64,000 bases of DNA from Halomonas sp. McH1-25 (GCF_022348165.1 NZ_JAKRFI010000009.1:141245-205244), one strand, 5' to 3'; positions 6,519 through 16,894 are shown, numbered from the stretch's first letter. Notes: a model not told the origin generated them from the letters alone. Made by a program: numbers and translations.

Positions 6519-9362
6519 TTATGCCATGTTCATCGATTTTCGCTCAAGCAGCGGTTGCAGAAAACGTCCCGTGTGCGAGTGTGCCATTGCCGCTACTTGC
6601 TCGGGCGTACCTTCGGCAATGATGCGCCCACCGCCGGAACCGCCTTCGGGGCCCATGTCCACCAGCCAGTCGGCGGTCTTGATCACATCCAGGTTGTGCT
6701 CGATCACCACGATGGTATTGCCGTGATCGCGCAGGCGATGCAGGACGGTCAACAACTGGCGAATGTCCTCGAAGTGCAGCCCGGTCGTGGGCTCGTCGAG
6801 GATGTACAGCGTCTTGCCGGTGTCGCGCTTGGCCAGTTCGCGGGCCAGCTTGACGCGTTGCGCCTCGCCGCCGGAAAGCGTGGTGGCGCTCTGTCCGAGG
6901 CGCACGTAGGACAGGCCGACGTCCATTAGCGTTTGCAGCCGGCGGGCAATGGCGGGCACCGGGCTGAAGAACTCGAGTGCCTCCTCGACGGTCATCTCGA
7001 GCACTTCGTGGATGTTGCGGTCCTTGTATTTGACCTCGAGCGTTTCGCGGTTGTAGCGCTTGCCCTTGCACACATCGCAGGGCACGTAAATGTCGGGCAA
7101 AAAGTGCATCTCGACCTTGATCATGCCTTCGCCCTGGCAGGCCTCGCAGCGCCCTCCCTTGACGTTGAAGCTGAAACGCCCCGGCTTGTAGCCGCGCGAC
7201 CGGGCTTCCTGGGTGCCGGCGAACAGCTCGCGAATCGGCGTGAAAATGCCGGTGTAGGTCGCCGGGTTGGAGCGAGGCGTGCGGCCGATGGGGCTCTGGT
7301 CGATATCGATGATCTTGTCGAGCTGATCGAGCCCCTCGATGTGCTCGTAGGGCTCGGGAGTCAAGGTGGTGGCGCGGTTGAGCTCGCGGGCCGCGATGGG
7401 CATCAGCGTGGAGTTGATCAAGGTCGACTTGCCGGAGCCGGACACGCCGGTCACGCAGATGAACAGCCCCAGGGGCAGGGACAGGTCGACGTCCTGCAGG
7501 TTGTTGCCGCGTGCACCGGTCAGGCGCAGCACCTTTTCCGGGTTGCCGGGAATCCGGTGGGGCGGAACCTCGATACGCCGCGTCCCGGCCAGGTATTGCC
7601 CGGTCAGCGAGGCCTCGTTGCGCAGAATGTCCTCGGGCGTGCCCTGGGCGACGATCGTGCCGCCATGCACACCGGCGCCGGGACCGATGTCGAGTACATG
7701 ATCGGCGGCGCGGATGGCGTCTTCGTCATGCTCGACGACGATCACCGTATTGCCGAGGTTGCGCAAATGCTCCAGCGTCTTGAGCAGCCGGTCGTTGTCA
7801 CGCTGATGCAACCCGATGGAGGGTTCGTCGAGGATGTACATGACCCCGACCAACCCGGCGCCGATCTGGCTGGCCAGGCGGATACGCTGGGCTTCGCCGC
7901 CCGACAGGGTGTCGGCGCTGCGCTCGAGGTTCAGGTAATCGAGACCGACGTTGACCAGAAATTCCAGACGCGCGTGTATCTCATGAATGATCTTTACTGC
8001 GATCTCACCCTTGCGTCCCGGCAGTTCGAGCTGGCGAAAATAGTTCCAGGCCTCGCCGATCGGAAAGTGCACGATGTCGGGTAGCGTGTGGTCATCGATG
8101 AACACGTTGCGGGCTTCGCGACGCAGTCGGCTGCCGTGACAGGTGGGGCAGGGCTGAACCGCCAAGTATTTGGCAAGGTCCTCACGCACCATGTTCGATT
8201 CGGTTTCCCGGTAGCGGCGCTGCATGTTGGGCAGCACGCCTTCGAAGGGGTGCTCACGCGTCACCTTGCGGCCGCGGTCGTTGACGTAGCTGAAGGCGAC
8301 GGCATCGTGCCCGCTGCCGTGCAGGATGACCTCGCGTTCATGCCGGGCGAGATCGTTCCACGGTGTCTCCAGCTTGAAGCGGTAATGCTTGGCCACGGCC
8401 TCAAGCTGGTTGAAGTAATAGACGCTGCGTCGGTCCCAGCCCTTGATCACGCCTTCGGCCAGTGACAGTTCCGGGTGGCTGATCAGCTTGTCGGCATCGA
8501 AAAACTGCTGCATGCCCAATCCGTCGCAGGAAGGGCAGGCGCCTGCGGGGTTGTTGAACGAGAACATCCGCGGCTCGAGTTCGGCGATGGAGTAGCCGCA
8601 GACCGGGCAGGCGAAGCGTGCCGAAAAGGGGATGTCTTCCCGTTCGCCGTCCATGAAGTGAACCACGGCGATGCCGTCGGCCAGGTTCAGCGCGGTCTCG
8701 AAGGACTCCGCCAAGCGCTGCTGAAGGTCGCCGCGCACCTTGATGCGATCCACCACCACGCTGATGTCGTGCTTCTTGTTCTTCTCCAGGGCGGGCACGT
8801 CGTCGAGTTCGACGACATGCCCATCGACCATGGCGCGCACGAAGCCCTGCGCACGCAGCTCGGCGATCAGTTGCAGATGCTCGCCCTTGCGTCCCGAGAC
8901 CACCGGCGCCATCAGCATCAGCCGGCTGCCCTCGGGCAGGGCCAGCACCTGATCGACCATCTGCGAGACGGTCTGGGCCTCCAGATCGGTGCCGTGCTCG
9001 GGGCAGCGCGGTGTACCGGCGCGAGCGAACAGCAGGCGCAGATAGTCGTAGATCTCGGTGATCGTGCCCACGGTGGAGCGCGGGTTGTGCGAGGTGGACT
9101 TCTGCTCGATGGAGATCGCCGGCGACAGCCCCTCGATATGGTCGACGTCGGGCTTTTCCATCATCGACAGGAATTGCCGGGCATAGGTGGAAAGCGACTC
9201 GACGTAGCGGCGCTGCCCCTCGGCGTACAGCGTGTCGAAGGCCAGCGACGACTTGCCGGACCCGGACAGCCCGGTCACCACGATCAGCTTGTCGCGCGGC
9301 AGTTCGACATCGATGTTCTTGAGGTTATGCGTTCGGGCACCCCTGACCTGGATCTTGTCCAT
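6519..9362 (-). CDS. uvrA: Excinuclease ABC subunit A (UvrA)
   Basis: DNA-damage recognition ATPase of nucleotide excision repair; its dimer loads UvrB at lesions. The 947 residues are close to the usual 940. Two ABC ATPase halves are visible: Walker [10 protein letters not shown] near residue 31 and [11 protein letters not shown] in the second half, signatures [12 protein letters not shown] and [12 protein letters not shown], and Cys-pair zinc modules (CPVCGY...CPSCDG and CEACQGEG...CDVCKGKR). The ATG at 9362 has GAGG 5 bases upstream; a GTG two codons earlier is less likely. The gene stands apart from ssb, and no LexA-type CTG-N10-CAG site is visible in its upstream region. Confidence 0.98.
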   Translation of the reverse strand: MDKIQVRGARTHNLKNIDVELPRDKLIVVTGLSGSGKSSLAFDTLYAEGQRRYVESLSTYARQFLSMMEKPDVDHIEGLSPAISIEQKSTSHNPRSTVGTITEIYDYLRLLFARAGTPRCPEHGTDLEAQTVSQMVDQVLALPEGSRLMLMAPVVSGRKGEHLQLIAELRAQGFVRAMVDGHVVELDDVPALEKNKKHDISVVVDRIKVRGDLQQRLAESFETALNLADGIAVVHFMDGEREDIPFSARFACPVCGYSIAELEPRMFSFNNPAGACPSCDGLGMQQFFDADKLISHPELSLAEGVIKGWDRRSVYYFNQLEAVAKHYRFKLETPWNDLARHEREVILHGSGHDAVAFSYVNDRGRKVTREHPFEGVLPNMQRRYRETESNMVREDLAKYLAVQPCPTCHGSRLRREARNVFIDDHTLPDIVHFPIGEAWNYFRQLELPGRKGEIAVKIIHEIHARLEFLVNVGLDYLNLERSADTLSGGEAQRIRLASQIGAGLVGVMYILDEPSIGLHQRDNDRLLKTLEHLRNLGNTVIVVEHDEDAIRAADHVLDIGPGAGVHGGTIVAQGTPEDILRNEASLTGQYLAGTRRIEVPPHRIPGNPEKVLRLTGARGNNLQDVDLSLPLGLFICVTGVSGSGKSTLINSTLMPIAARELNRATTLTPEPYEHIEGLDQLDKIIDIDQSPIGRTPRSNPATYTGIFTPIRELFAGTQEARSRGYKPGRFSFNVKGGRCEACQGEGMIKVEMHFLPDIYVPCDVCKGKRYNRETLEVKYKDRNIHEVLEMTVEEALEFFSPVPAIARRLQTLMDVGLSYVRLGQSATTLSGGEAQRVKLARELAKRDTGKTLYILDEPTTGLHFEDIRQLLTVLHRLRDHGNTIVVIEHNLDVIKTADWLVDMGPEGGSGGGRIIAEGTPEQVAAMAHSHTGRFLQPLLERKSMNMA

Positions 9363-9392
9363 TCCCACCTCATTCGCATCGCAAAAGTTTCA

Positions 9393-9421
9393 ATTATACG
9401 ATCTAGGCCGCCTTCACCATA
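9393..9421 (-). promoter_or_regulatory. Likely uvrA promoter
   Basis: A perfect TATAAT on the minus strand (complement of 9393-9398) lies about 30 bases before the uvrA start codon. The -35 position 17 bases further (9416-9421, TATGGT) is weak. Confidence 0.5.
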
Positions 9422-9588
9422 GCACGCCAGTGAGCGTGTGCCGGACCCGACGCTCGGGTAGGGCGACAAAACGACACTATGCTTTTCCTCCGACCGCTCG
9501 GACCGGTAGAATGTTATCCCCGCTGACGGCTGCCGGTGCGCGAGCCGCCGTTTTGCAAACCCGCTTCCATCTGTATGCGATCCCGCTC

Positions 9589-10971
9589 ATGAGCTCTCGT
9601 CTGCTTGCCACTGAACGTCGCGCCATCACCGGCCTGGCCGGCCTGTATGCCACGCGCATGCTGGGCCTGTTCATGGTGCTGCCGGTGCTTGCCTTGTATG
9701 CCGATGACCTGGCCGGGTCCACACCGTTACTGGTCGGACTGGCGCTGGGCGCGTACGGCCTGACCCAGGCCGTGTTGCAGATTCCCTTCGGCCTGCTCTC
9801 CGACCGGATCGGGCGCAAGGTTGTCATTGCCGGCGGCCTGGTGCTGTTCATCGTCGGTAGCATCGTCGCTGCCCAGGCGACGACGATCGGTGGAATCATC
9901 GCCGGACGTTGCCTGCAGGGCAGTGGAGCCGTGGCCGGGGCGATCATGGCGTTGCTGGCCGACCAGACGCGTGAACAGGTGCGCACCGCCGCCATGGCCT
10001 CCATTGGATTGTCGATCGGTGTCGCGTTTGCCATCGCCATGGTAGTCGGCCCGTTGGTCGCATCGACTTTCGGCTTGTCCGGGGTGTTCTGGTTCACGGC
10101 GCTGCTGGCTCTATTGAGCCTCATCGTGTTGTGGCGCCTGGTGCCGGCTGCACCGCGGCGAGCCCGGCATCGCGACGTGGGGCTGGACCGTAGCCAGTTG
10201 CGCAGCACCCTGGCCCGCAGCGACCTGCTGCGTCTGGACTTCTCGATCTTCTCGCTGCATCTCATCCTGATGGCCGCCTTCGTGGCGTTGCCGTTTCGGC
10301 TGGTGGCGGTGGGCATCGAGGCCGACCATCAAGGCTGGGTCTATCTCGCCGTGATGGGGCTGGCCTTCATATGCATGGTGCCATTGGTGATCGTGGCGGA
10401 GAAATATCGCCGCATGAAAGCCACCTTTCTAGGCACCGTGGCAGCGATGACCCTGGTCCTGTTGCTGCTGGGCGAGTTTGGCCATCAGCGCTGGGAACTG
10501 TTCGGCTTGCTGTTGGCTTTCTTCGTTGCCTTCAACCTGCTGGAGGCGACGCTGCCTTCGATGATCAGCAAACTGGCACCGGCTGGGGCCAAAGGCACCG
10601 CCATGGGGATCTACTCGACCAGCCAGTTCATGGGTGCGTTCCTGGGAGGCGTGCTTGGGGGCGCTCTCGCGCAGCGTTTCGGTTATGATGCAGTATTTCT
10701 CGGCACCGCCCTGCTTGCCGCCGTGTGGCTGATCGTCATCTGGGGGATGCCGGCACCGCGCCATCTGTCGAGCGAGGTGGTGGCCCTGGACGAGCAGGAA
10801 GGTGATGCGCTGGATACGTTGATGGCGCGTTTTGCCGATGTGGCGGGCGTGGAAGACGTGCTCGTGGTGCCCGAAGAGCGAGTCGCCTATCTCAAGGTGG
10901 ATCGCCAGCGGCTCGATGCCGATGCGCTGGCCCGAGTCGTCGGCTCCGGGCGTACGCATCGCGGTGTGTGA
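9589..10971 (+). CDS. MFS transporter, YajR-like, with C-terminal YAM domain
   Basis: Inner-membrane major facilitator with 12 predicted helices, 460 residues. Motif A is visible as [10 protein letters not shown] between helices 2 and 3. After the last helix a soluble domain of about 70 residues ([19 protein letters not shown]...[11 protein letters not shown]) resembles the ferredoxin-like YAM domain of E. coli YajR, and the length matches YajR (454). It is probably a drug or metabolite exporter of unknown substrate. The start is uncertain: ATG at 9589 gives the conserved N-terminus, while ATG at 9511 would add 26 residues; neither has a strong ribosome site. It diverges from uvrA. Confidence 0.87.
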   Translation: MSSRLLATERRAITGLAGLYATRMLGLFMVLPVLALYADDLAGSTPLLVGLALGAYGLTQAVLQIPFGLLSDRIGRKVVIAGGLVLFIVGSIVAAQATTIGGIIAGRCLQGSGAVAGAIMALLADQTREQVRTAAMASIGLSIGVAFAIAMVVGPLVASTFGLSGVFWFTALLALLSLIVLWRLVPAAPRRARHRDVGLDRSQLRSTLARSDLLRLDFSIFSLHLILMAAFVALPFRLVAVGIEADHQGWVYLAVMGLAFICMVPLVIVAEKYRRMKATFLGTVAAMTLVLLLLGEFGHQRWELFGLLLAFFVAFNLLEATLPSMISKLAPAGAKGTAMGIYSTSQFMGAFLGGVLGGALAQRFGYDAVFLGTALLAAVWLIVIWGMPAPRHLSSEVVALDEQEGDALDTLMARFADVAGVEDVLVVPEERVAYLKVDRQRLDADALARVVGSGRTHRGV

Positions 10972-11072
10972 CCGCCATCGCTTGGCAGGTAGCCAGGCTG
11001 CCTGACTGACGAGGGCGTGTCACGCGGCCTGTCTCAGGTCTTTCAATTCCAAGATCATGTAAGGAGTCAACC

Positions 11073-11654
11073 ATGGCCCGTGGTGTAAACAAGGTCATTC
11101 TGATCGGTAACCTGGGGCAGGATCCCGATGTACGTTTCCTGCCGTCGGGCAACCCGGTGGCGAACCTGCGTATCGCGACTACCGATAGCTGGACCGACCG
11201 CCAGAGCGGTCAGCGTCAGGAACGCACCGAATGGCATTCGGTCGTGTTGTTCAACAAGTTGGCCGAGATCGCCCAGCAGTACGTCAAGAAAGGCTCTCGA
11301 ATCTATATCGAAGGCCGTTTGCAGACGCGCAAGTGGCAAGGCCAGGACGGCCAGGATCGTTACAGCACCGAAATCGTCGCCAACGACATGCAGATGCTCG
11401 ATACCCGTGGTGGGCAGGGCGGCGGTGCCGATTACGGGCAGCAGCCTCAGGGCAATTATGGTGCACCTCAGGGCGGTTACGGCCAGCAGGGTGGTGGCTA
11501 CGGCAATGCCCCCCAAGGTGGTGGGCAGCCTCAGCAGCGCCCCGCTCAGCAGCCGCCCCAGCAGCCCCCGGCCGGCGGCCAGCAGGGAGGCGGCAATTAC
11601 GGTGCCCCCAGCCCCGGCAGCTTCGACGACTTCGATGACGAAATCCCGTTCTGA
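11073..11654 (+). CDS. ssb: Single-stranded DNA-binding protein
   Basis: Binds and protects single-stranded DNA in replication, repair and recombination, as a tetramer. The 193-residue protein has the OB-fold in residues 1-110 ([28 protein letters not shown]). A long Gly/Gln/Pro-rich disordered linker follows, and then the acidic partner-binding tip DFDDEIPF; the common form is DDDIPF, so one acidic residue is conservatively changed. AAGGAG sits 6 bases before the ATG. It is monocistronic, with a terminator directly after. Confidence 0.98.
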   Translation: MARGVNKVILIGNLGQDPDVRFLPSGNPVANLRIATTDSWTDRQSGQRQERTEWHSVVLFNKLAEIAQQYVKKGSRIYIEGRLQTRKWQGQDGQDRYSTEIVANDMQMLDTRGGQGGGADYGQQPQGNYGAPQGGYGQQGGGYGNAPQGGGQPQQRPAQQPPQQPPAGGQQGGGNYGAPSPGSFDDFDDEIPF

Positions 11655-11677
11655 CGAATGCCCTGGCAATGTGCATG

Positions 11678-11704
11678 AAAAAGCCCGCTTCTGCGGGCTT
11701 TTTT
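11678..11704. terminator. Bidirectional terminator between ssb and the glycosylase gene
   Basis: A-tract (11678-11682), GCCCGC, loop TTCT, GCGGGC and six T (11699-11704). It can serve ssb on the plus strand and the converging minus-strand gene. Confidence 0.92.
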
Positions 11705-11714
11705 CATGTCGGGA

Positions 11715-12299
11715 TCAGGCGATCACAAAGCGCCACGGTGCCTCGCGGTCCGCCGGGTCGGCATAGTCGATGCCGATACGCGGACCGGCCGTGACGCGAG
11801 CGTCGGGTGGCGGCTCGCCCGGCGCCAGCCATAACCGTTCGCCGAGGCACAGGTCGTGGCGGTTGAGTTCACTCACGCTGACGTTCATGGCCTGGGCCAG
11901 CTTGCCAGGGCCATCGCTGAGTACGCGCCCGCGTCGGCCGCCACGGTGAGCGATCATCTGCGCCTCACCTCGAACCGGCGTCATGGCCCTGATCAGCACG
12001 GCCCCGGGCTCGCCGTCGGGGTCGGTCACCACGTTGAGCATGTCGTGCAGGCCGTAGATGAGATAGACGTAGGCGTGGCCGGGTGGGCCGAACATCGGGG
12101 CCGTGCGCGGCGTCAGGCCCCGCGAGGCGTGGCTGGCGGAATCAAGTGCACCGCCATAGGCCTCGGTTTCGACGATACGACCCACCAAGCATTCCTGGCC
12201 GATATGGCGCACCAGATGCCTGCCAAGCAGATCTCGGGCGACCTCCAGGGCCGAGCGTGCATAGAATGTGCGGGGCAGCGCGGAGGATACTTCATACAT
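11715..12299 (-). CDS. DNA-3-methyladenine glycosylase (AAG/MPG family)
   Basis: Base-excision repair glycosylase that removes alkylated purines. The 194-residue length and the conserved blocks ARDLLGRHLV, RIVETEAYGG, HAYVYLIYGLH and DGPGKLAQAM identify the mammalian-type (MPG) family. The Glu in VETEAY is the catalytic base region and the YLIYG Tyr lies in the base-flipping pocket. The ATG at 12299 overlaps the end of the upstream lactonase gene by 8 bases and has no clear ribosome site of its own, which suggests translational coupling. Longer in-frame starts lie inside the upstream gene. Confidence 0.93.
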   Translation of the reverse strand: MYEVSSALPRTFYARSALEVARDLLGRHLVRHIGQECLVGRIVETEAYGGALDSASHASRGLTPRTAPMFGPPGHAYVYLIYGLHDMLNVVTDPDGEPGAVLIRAMTPVRGEAQMIAHRGGRRGRVLSDGPGKLAQAMNVSVSELNRHDLCLGERLWLAPGEPPPDARVTAGPRIGIDYADPADREAPWRFVIA

Positions 12300-13155
12300 A
12301 GTGGCAGGGTGCCCGGCCGACCACCCCCGGGCGGACCGCGAACAGCGCGCCTGCCTGAGGTTCGGCATCGCGGCCCACGCTGGCAGTGGTAATATACAGC
12401 GTAGCGAAATCGTCATCGCCAAAAGCGCAGCTGGTGACGCGTGACGCAGGAAGCGAAATCCGGCGATCGAGTGTGCCGTCCGGCAGGAAGCGACTGATAC
12501 ACCCGCCGTCCCAATGGGCCACCCAGAGGCCGCCTTCGGCGTCCAGGGTCATACCGTCGGGGTGGCCCTCATGGCTAGGATCGAAACGCAGGTGGGCTCG
12601 CTTGTTGGCAAGCTGGCCCGTCGCCGTCAGGTCAAAGGCGTAGACGGTGCAGGTCGGGCTGTTGGTATGGTAAAGCGTGGTGCCACTGGCATCGATCGCC
12701 GGGCCATTGGGTACGCCATAGCCTGTATCGACCTCGCTCAGGCCCCGGCGGTCGAAACGATAGAAACCTCCGTTGGCCTCCTGCTCGGCATCGTCCATGG
12801 TGCCGAACCATAGACGCCCTGAGGGGTCGGCCTTGCCGTCGTTGAGGCGTTGTCCCGACCGGCCGGCGACCGGGTGAGCCAGTGTCTCGACGATCCGGGG
12901 CCCGTCGATATCAAGCTCCATGCGGACGATGCGGGAGCGCAGCCCGGCGACGAAACCGCCCTGGGCGTGCGGCACCAGCCAGCAACAGGCCTCTTCCAGG
13001 GGCCAGGCATGGGTGGCCCCGTCCTGCGGGTAATGCACCAGCAGCCGACTGCCGCGAATGTCGACGAATAATAGCGCCCGATGCTCGGTCGACCACAGCG
13101 GGCCTTCGCCGAGTTGGGCGCGGCCGGGCCAGACACAGTGAACGGTCTCGGTCAT
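12292..13155 (-). CDS. SMP-30/gluconolactonase/LRE-family sugar lactonase
   Basis: Six-bladed beta-propeller metal-dependent lactonase of 287 residues that would open aldonolactones such as glucono- or arabinonolactone. Family blocks are LGEGPLW (metal-binding Glu, about residue 18), RLNDGKADPSGRLWFGTM, GVPNGPAIDASG (metal-binding Asn) and GHPDGMTLDAEGGLWVA (metal-binding Asp), so the metal site is complete. It shares an 8-base overlap with the glycosylase gene, an unusual functional pairing. No sugar dehydrogenase or transporter lies beside it, so the substrate is open. Confidence 0.9.
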   Translation of the reverse strand: MTETVHCVWPGRAQLGEGPLWSTEHRALLFVDIRGSRLLVHYPQDGATHAWPLEEACCWLVPHAQGGFVAGLRSRIVRMELDIDGPRIVETLAHPVAGRSGQRLNDGKADPSGRLWFGTMDDAEQEANGGFYRFDRRGLSEVDTGYGVPNGPAIDASGTTLYHTNSPTCTVYAFDLTATGQLANKRAHLRFDPSHEGHPDGMTLDAEGGLWVAHWDGGCISRFLPDGTLDRRISLPASRVTSCAFGDDDFATLYITTASVGRDAEPQAGALFAVRPGVVGRAPCHYV

Positions 13156-13277
13156 GGAATGCCCTCGGTGGGTCAGGAATGGTTATCGGCATGGTGCCGC
13201 AAAGCGACTGCGATGAGAATGGTGATGATGACAGCGCTTGGGTGACATGCTAAGTATGGGCCCCTTTTGGCCAAGGA

Positions 13278-13297
13278 GGGCAACGGAGCCGTTGCCC
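13278..13297 (+). repeat. Hairpin upstream of the RmlD-like gene
   Basis: GGGCAACG (13278-13285), GAGC, CGTTGCCC (13290-13297), ending 39 bases before the GTG start. It may be a 5' leader hairpin; no regulator can be named. Confidence 0.4.
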
Positions 13298-13336
13298 GCG
13301 TTCCGGGCAGGTGAGTTTGCGAGAAAAGGAAGCGCC

Positions 13337-14212
13337 GTGAAGCTGTTGATTCTGGATGCCGGGCACTGTCTCAGCCTGGCGCTGGCCCGCGAGGCCAATC
13401 GGCGCGGTGATACCGTGCTGGAAATCGAGGAGGGCGTGACGGTGAGTCCCGACCACCTCGACGAGGTGGCCCCGGATGCCTTGGTGATTCCACCCTTGGC
13501 CCAGCCGATCAGTGCCGATCCTGCGGCAGTGACGGCGCACGCCGAGGCAGTCGAGGCGTGTATGGATGCCTGCCGGCAGGCCGGCGTGCCTCTGGTATGG
13601 TGTGTCTCGGATCAGCTCTATGAAGACGGCGCCGAGGCGCCTATCGACGAACATGTCATCCCGGCGCCACGCGACGAGAGTCTGCAGCGCTTGATACTGA
13701 CCGGTGACCGTATCCGGGAGCATCAAGCCCGACACCTGATCGTGCGGCTGGGACCACTGTTCGCGCTGGAAGGCGCCGGCGCCTGGCTGACCGAGCTTGT
13801 CGACAGTCTGTTGACCGGGCAGGAAGTCCGTGCCGCCGAGGATGTCATCTTCTGCCCAACGTCGGCCGACGCCGCCGCCATGGCGCTGATCGGCATGCTG
13901 CAGCAGCAAGCCTGCGGTGCCAATGCGTGGGGCGCCTATCATCTGGCTGGTACGGAGCCGGTCAGTGCCTACACGTTCACCTCGGTGGTGCGCACGCAAC
14001 TGGCGACACGCCTCGAAGGGGTGGGCGAGACGGTCGAGCTGGGCCGGTTGGTCGCCCTCAACCACCACCACGACCAACCGCTGCGGCGTGTCCTCAACTG
14101 TCGGCGGGTCCTCGATGTCTTCGGGGTGCACCAAAAGCCTTGGCGGTTGGAGCTGGGGCGCCTGCTGGATACCTGGTGCCAGGCCTACAGAGCGCAGGGA
14201 GGCAAGGAATGA
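13337..14212 (+). CDS. RmlD-like (extended SDR) protein lacking the catalytic residues
   Basis: A 291-residue protein with the overall pattern of dTDP-4-dehydrorhamnose-reductase-like extended SDRs: N-terminal beta strand LLILDAG, IVRLGPLFALEGAGAW and a C-terminal substrate domain. The glycine-rich NAD(P) loop is replaced by LILDAGHCLSLALA. At the place of the YxxxK pair the sequence runs SLQRLILTGDRIRE, with no Tyr or Lys in register. It is therefore probably not an active reductase. The GTG at 13337 is preferred because AAAAGGA lies about 6 bases upstream. Its stop overlaps the acyltransferase ATG (ATGA), so the two are an operon. Confidence 0.72.
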   Translation: MKLLILDAGHCLSLALAREANRRGDTVLEIEEGVTVSPDHLDEVAPDALVIPPLAQPISADPAAVTAHAEAVEACMDACRQAGVPLVWCVSDQLYEDGAEAPIDEHVIPAPRDESLQRLILTGDRIREHQARHLIVRLGPLFALEGAGAWLTELVDSLLTGQEVRAAEDVIFCPTSADAAAMALIGMLQQQACGANAWGAYHLAGTEPVSAYTFTSVVRTQLATRLEGVGETVELGRLVALNHHHDQPLRRVLNCRRVLDVFGVHQKPWRLELGRLLDTWCQAYRAQGGKE

Positions 14213-14967
14213 ACGCGCTGCGTAGCGTCATATTCTATGCGGGTTATTTTCTGGCCATACTGTTCTTCGGCTTGTTATGCCTGCCGATAGCGCCGCTATT
14301 GCCGCTACCGTCCCGCTATCGGTTACTGAATCTCTACAATCACTTCATCATTGCCTGGTTCTCCTGGATCTGCGGCATTCGCTACGACTTTCGCGGACAC
14401 AAGGCCCTCCCGGAAGGACCCATGGTGATTCTCTCCAACCATCAGTGCGAGTGGGAAACCATCTATCTGCAGGTGCTCAAGCCACCGGTGTGTACCGTGC
14501 TCAAGCAGGAGCTGTTGCGCCTGCCGCTGTTCGGTTGGGCACTACGCCTGCTGCATCCCATCGCGCTGGATCGCTCGCGCCCCTCGAAGGCGCTGAAACA
14601 GGTCCTGTCCCAAGGGCCACAGCGTCTCAAGGAAGGCTTGTCGGTGCTGATATTCCCCGAAGGGACACGGGTCGACCCCGGCCAGCGGCGTCGCTACAAC
14701 AAGAGTGGCGCGGTGATCGCCTGTCGCGCCGGGGTACCGGTGTTACCTGTTGCCCATAATGCCGGCGAGCGCTGGCCCGGCCGGCACTGGATCAAGAACC
14801 CCGGTAGGCTGTCGGTGGTGGTCGGCGATCCCATCGCCACCGAGGGGCGTACGCCGGAAGACGTGTTGGTCGACGTCGAGCGCTGGATCGAGGCTCAGCT
14901 CGACGAAATATCCGAGGTACCGCGTCCCGAGCGGGCCCAAGCACCCTCACCGCAAATGCCGGTGTAA
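14209..14967 (+). CDS. 1-acyl-sn-glycerol-3-phosphate acyltransferase-like protein (PlsC family)
   Basis: Membrane-bound acyltransferase of 252 residues for phospholipid synthesis or remodelling. An N-terminal hydrophobic segment (about residues 5-30) is followed by the catalytic motif SNHQCEWE, in the HX4E form rather than HX4D, and by motif III IFPEGTR. A DPGQRRRYNKSG segment and LPVAHNAG follow, as in proteobacterial PlsC paralogues. It overlaps the RmlD-like gene by 4 bases (ATGA). A strong terminator follows. Confidence 0.9.
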   Translation: MNALRSVIFYAGYFLAILFFGLLCLPIAPLLPLPSRYRLLNLYNHFIIAWFSWICGIRYDFRGHKALPEGPMVILSNHQCEWETIYLQVLKPPVCTVLKQELLRLPLFGWALRLLHPIALDRSRPSKALKQVLSQGPQRLKEGLSVLIFPEGTRVDPGQRRRYNKSGAVIACRAGVPVLPVAHNAGERWPGRHWIKNPGRLSVVVGDPIATEGRTPEDVLVDVERWIEAQLDEISEVPRPERAQAPSPQMPV

Positions 14968-14973
14968 TTGCAA

Positions 14974-15005
14974 CAAAAAACGGGCGCCCCGCAGGGCGCC
15001 CGTTT
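14974..15005. terminator. Bidirectional terminator between the acyltransferase gene and fabB
   Basis: An A-tract, CGGGCGCCC (14981-14989), loop CGCA, GGGCGCCCG (14994-15002) and TTT. The A-run upstream acts as the T-tract for the converging fabB transcript. Confidence 0.88.
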
Positions 15006-15026
15006 AGCATCGAGACATATCCCGGG

Positions 15027-16241
15027 TCAATCGCGCAGTTTTTCCATGACCAGGCAGGCATTGGTGCCGCCAAAGCCGAAGCTGTTGGAAAGGACGCGCT
15101 TCACCGGAACGTCGCGACGGGCGGTGACGATATCGAAGCCCTCGGCCTGCTCGTCGAGCTGTTCGACGTTGGCCGACGCGGCGATGAAATCGTGCTCCAT
15201 CATCAGCAGCGAGTAGATGGCTTCCTGCACGCCGGTCGCGCCCAACGAATGACCGGTCAATGACTTGGTGGAACTCATCGGCGGCGTGGCATTGCCGAAC
15301 ACCTCGCGGATCGCCTTGAGTTCGGCGAGGTCGCCGACCGGTGTCGAGGTGCCATGCGTGTTGATATAGTCGATTCCGCCTTCGAGTCCATGCATGGCCT
15401 GACGCATGCAGCGCACCGCGCCTTCGCCGGACGGAGCGACCATGTCGTAGCCGTCAGAGGTCGCGCTATAGCCGACCACTTCGCCATAGATCTTGGCGCC
15501 ACGGGCCTTGGCGTGTTCGAGTTCCTCGAGTACCAGCATGCCGCCACCGCCGGCAATGACGAAGCCGTCACGGGCCTTGTCGTAAGGGCGCGAGGCTTTC
15601 TCGGGCGTGTCATTGTAGCCGGTGGACAGGGCGCCCATGGCGTCGAACAGGCACGACAAGGTCCAATGTTCCTCCTCGCCGCCGCCGGCAAACACGATAT
15701 CCTGCTTGCCGAGCTGGATCTGCTCGACGGCATTGCCGATGCAGTGCGCGGACGTGGCGCAGGCCGAGGAAATGGAGTAATTGATGCCCTTGATCTGGAA
15801 GGGCGTCGCCAGACATGCCGATACCGTGCTGCCCATGGTGCGGGTGACCCGGTAAGGACCGACGCGGCGCAAGCCCTTCTCGCGCAGAACATCGGCGGCT
15901 TCCACCTGGTTGGCGCTGGAGGCGCCGCCGGAACCGGCGATCAGGCCAGTACGGTCATTGGATACCTGTTCGGGCGTCAAACCAGCGTCTTCGATGGCCT
16001 GGGCCATCGATACGTAAGCGTAGGCTGCGGCGTCGCCCATGAAGCGGCGTTGCTTGCGGTCGACCAGCGCATCGAGATCGATCTCGACCGTACCGGCGAC
16101 CTGACTGCGAAAACCCCGCTCGGCGTACTCTTCCTTGAAACGGATACCTGACCGTCCGGATTTGAGGGCATCCAGCACCTGACGCTGATCATTGCCGAGA
16201 CAAGAAACGATACCCAGACCGGTGACTACCACTCGTCGCAT
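15027..16241 (-). CDS. fabB: 3-oxoacyl-ACP synthase I (FabB)
   Basis: Condensing enzyme that elongates acyl-ACP and is needed for unsaturated fatty acid synthesis. The 404-residue length matches FabB. The nucleophile is Cys161 in [12 protein letters not shown]; the catalytic His residues lie in [11 protein letters not shown] and GHSLGATG. The ATG at 16241 has AGGAGG 6 bases upstream; the longer frame to 16316 runs into fabA and is rejected. It follows fabA by 13 bases, so fabA-fabB is an operon, the standard gammaproteobacterial pair for the anaerobic unsaturated fatty acid route. Confidence 0.97.
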   Translation of the reverse strand: MRRVVVTGLGIVSCLGNDQRQVLDALKSGRSGIRFKEEYAERGFRSQVAGTVEIDLDALVDRKQRRFMGDAAAYAYVSMAQAIEDAGLTPEQVSNDRTGLIAGSGGASSANQVEAADVLREKGLRRVGPYRVTRTMGSTVSACLATPFQIKGINYSISSACATSAHCIGNAVEQIQLGKQDIVFAGGGEEEHWTLSCLFDAMGALSTGYNDTPEKASRPYDKARDGFVIAGGGGMLVLEELEHAKARGAKIYGEVVGYSATSDGYDMVAPSGEGAVRCMRQAMHGLEGGIDYINTHGTSTPVGDLAELKAIREVFGNATPPMSSTKSLTGHSLGATGVQEAIYSLLMMEHDFIAASANVEQLDEQAEGFDIVTARRDVPVKRVLSNSFGFGGTNACLVMEKLRD

Positions 16242-16254
16242 GCAAGCCTCCTGA

Positions 16255-16770
16255 TCAGAAATTCGCAGTGGAGGTGAACAGGCCGACACGCAGGTCATTG
16301 GCCTGGTATATCTCATTACCGTCGACAGCCACCGTGCCGTCGGCGATACCTAGAATCAGCCGGCGCGTGATTATCCGCTTCACGTGAATGTGATAGGTAA
16401 CCTTGTCGGCGTCGGGCATGATCTGGCCCGAGAACTTGACCTCGCCGCAGCCTAGTGCGCGGCCGCGTCCCGGATGGCTCAGCCAGCCGAGATAGAAACC
16501 GACCAGCTGCCACATGGCATCCAGGCCCAGGCAGCCGGGCATGACCGGGTCGCCGGGAAAGTGGCAATCGAAGAACCACAGGTCAGGGCGGATATCCAGT
16601 TCGGCCACCAGTTCCCCCTTGCCATGCTTGCCGCCATCCTCGTGGATACGGGTGATGCGGTCGAGCATCAGCATATTGGGGGCTGGCAGTTGGGCATTGC
16701 CTGGGCCGAACAGATCGCCTCTGCTGCATGCCAGCAGCTCTTCGTAGCTAAAGGAGTGTTGCTTGGTCAC
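16255..16770 (-). CDS. fabA: 3-hydroxydecanoyl-ACP dehydratase/isomerase (FabA)
   Basis: Dehydrates 3-hydroxydecanoyl-ACP and isomerises trans-2 to cis-3-decenoyl-ACP, the branch point to unsaturated fatty acids. Starting at the GTG at 16770 gives exactly 171 residues, the canonical length, with His70 (FFDCHFPGD) and Asp84 (LGLDAMWQ) in their known catalytic places. An ATG at 16800 would add 10 residues; neither start has a strong ribosome site, so conservation decides. It is the first gene of fabA-fabB and diverges from a GGDEF-EAL gene. Confidence 0.96.
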   Translation of the reverse strand: MTKQHSFSYEELLACSRGDLFGPGNAQLPAPNMLMLDRITRIHEDGGKHGKGELVAELDIRPDLWFFDCHFPGDPVMPGCLGLDAMWQLVGFYLGWLSHPGRGRALGCGEVKFSGQIMPDADKVTYHIHVKRIITRRLILGIADGTVAVDGNEIYQANDLRVGLFTSTANF

Positions 16771-16888
16771 TGAATCGTTCCGAGAGTCAGAATTGAGCAT
16801 CGTGCGCCCTGCGCAGACGCGCCTAGTCTACTGGTAGCGCGTGGCGAATGCACGCCATGCGGATTACTACTGACGGCATTTTGCGACA

Positions 16889-16894
16889 TGTCAA
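16889..16894 (-). promoter_or_regulatory. Possible fabA promoter -35
   Basis: A perfect TTGACA on the minus strand lies about 120 bases before the fabA start. TAGTAA/AGTAAT lies 19-20 bases further on, a longer spacing than ideal. Confidence 0.35.

Noticed and set aside
6933..9422. Long plus-strand open frames opposite uvrA (383 and 315 codons)
   Set aside because: Antisense shadows of a highly conserved gene in GC-rich DNA; no protein similarity seen.
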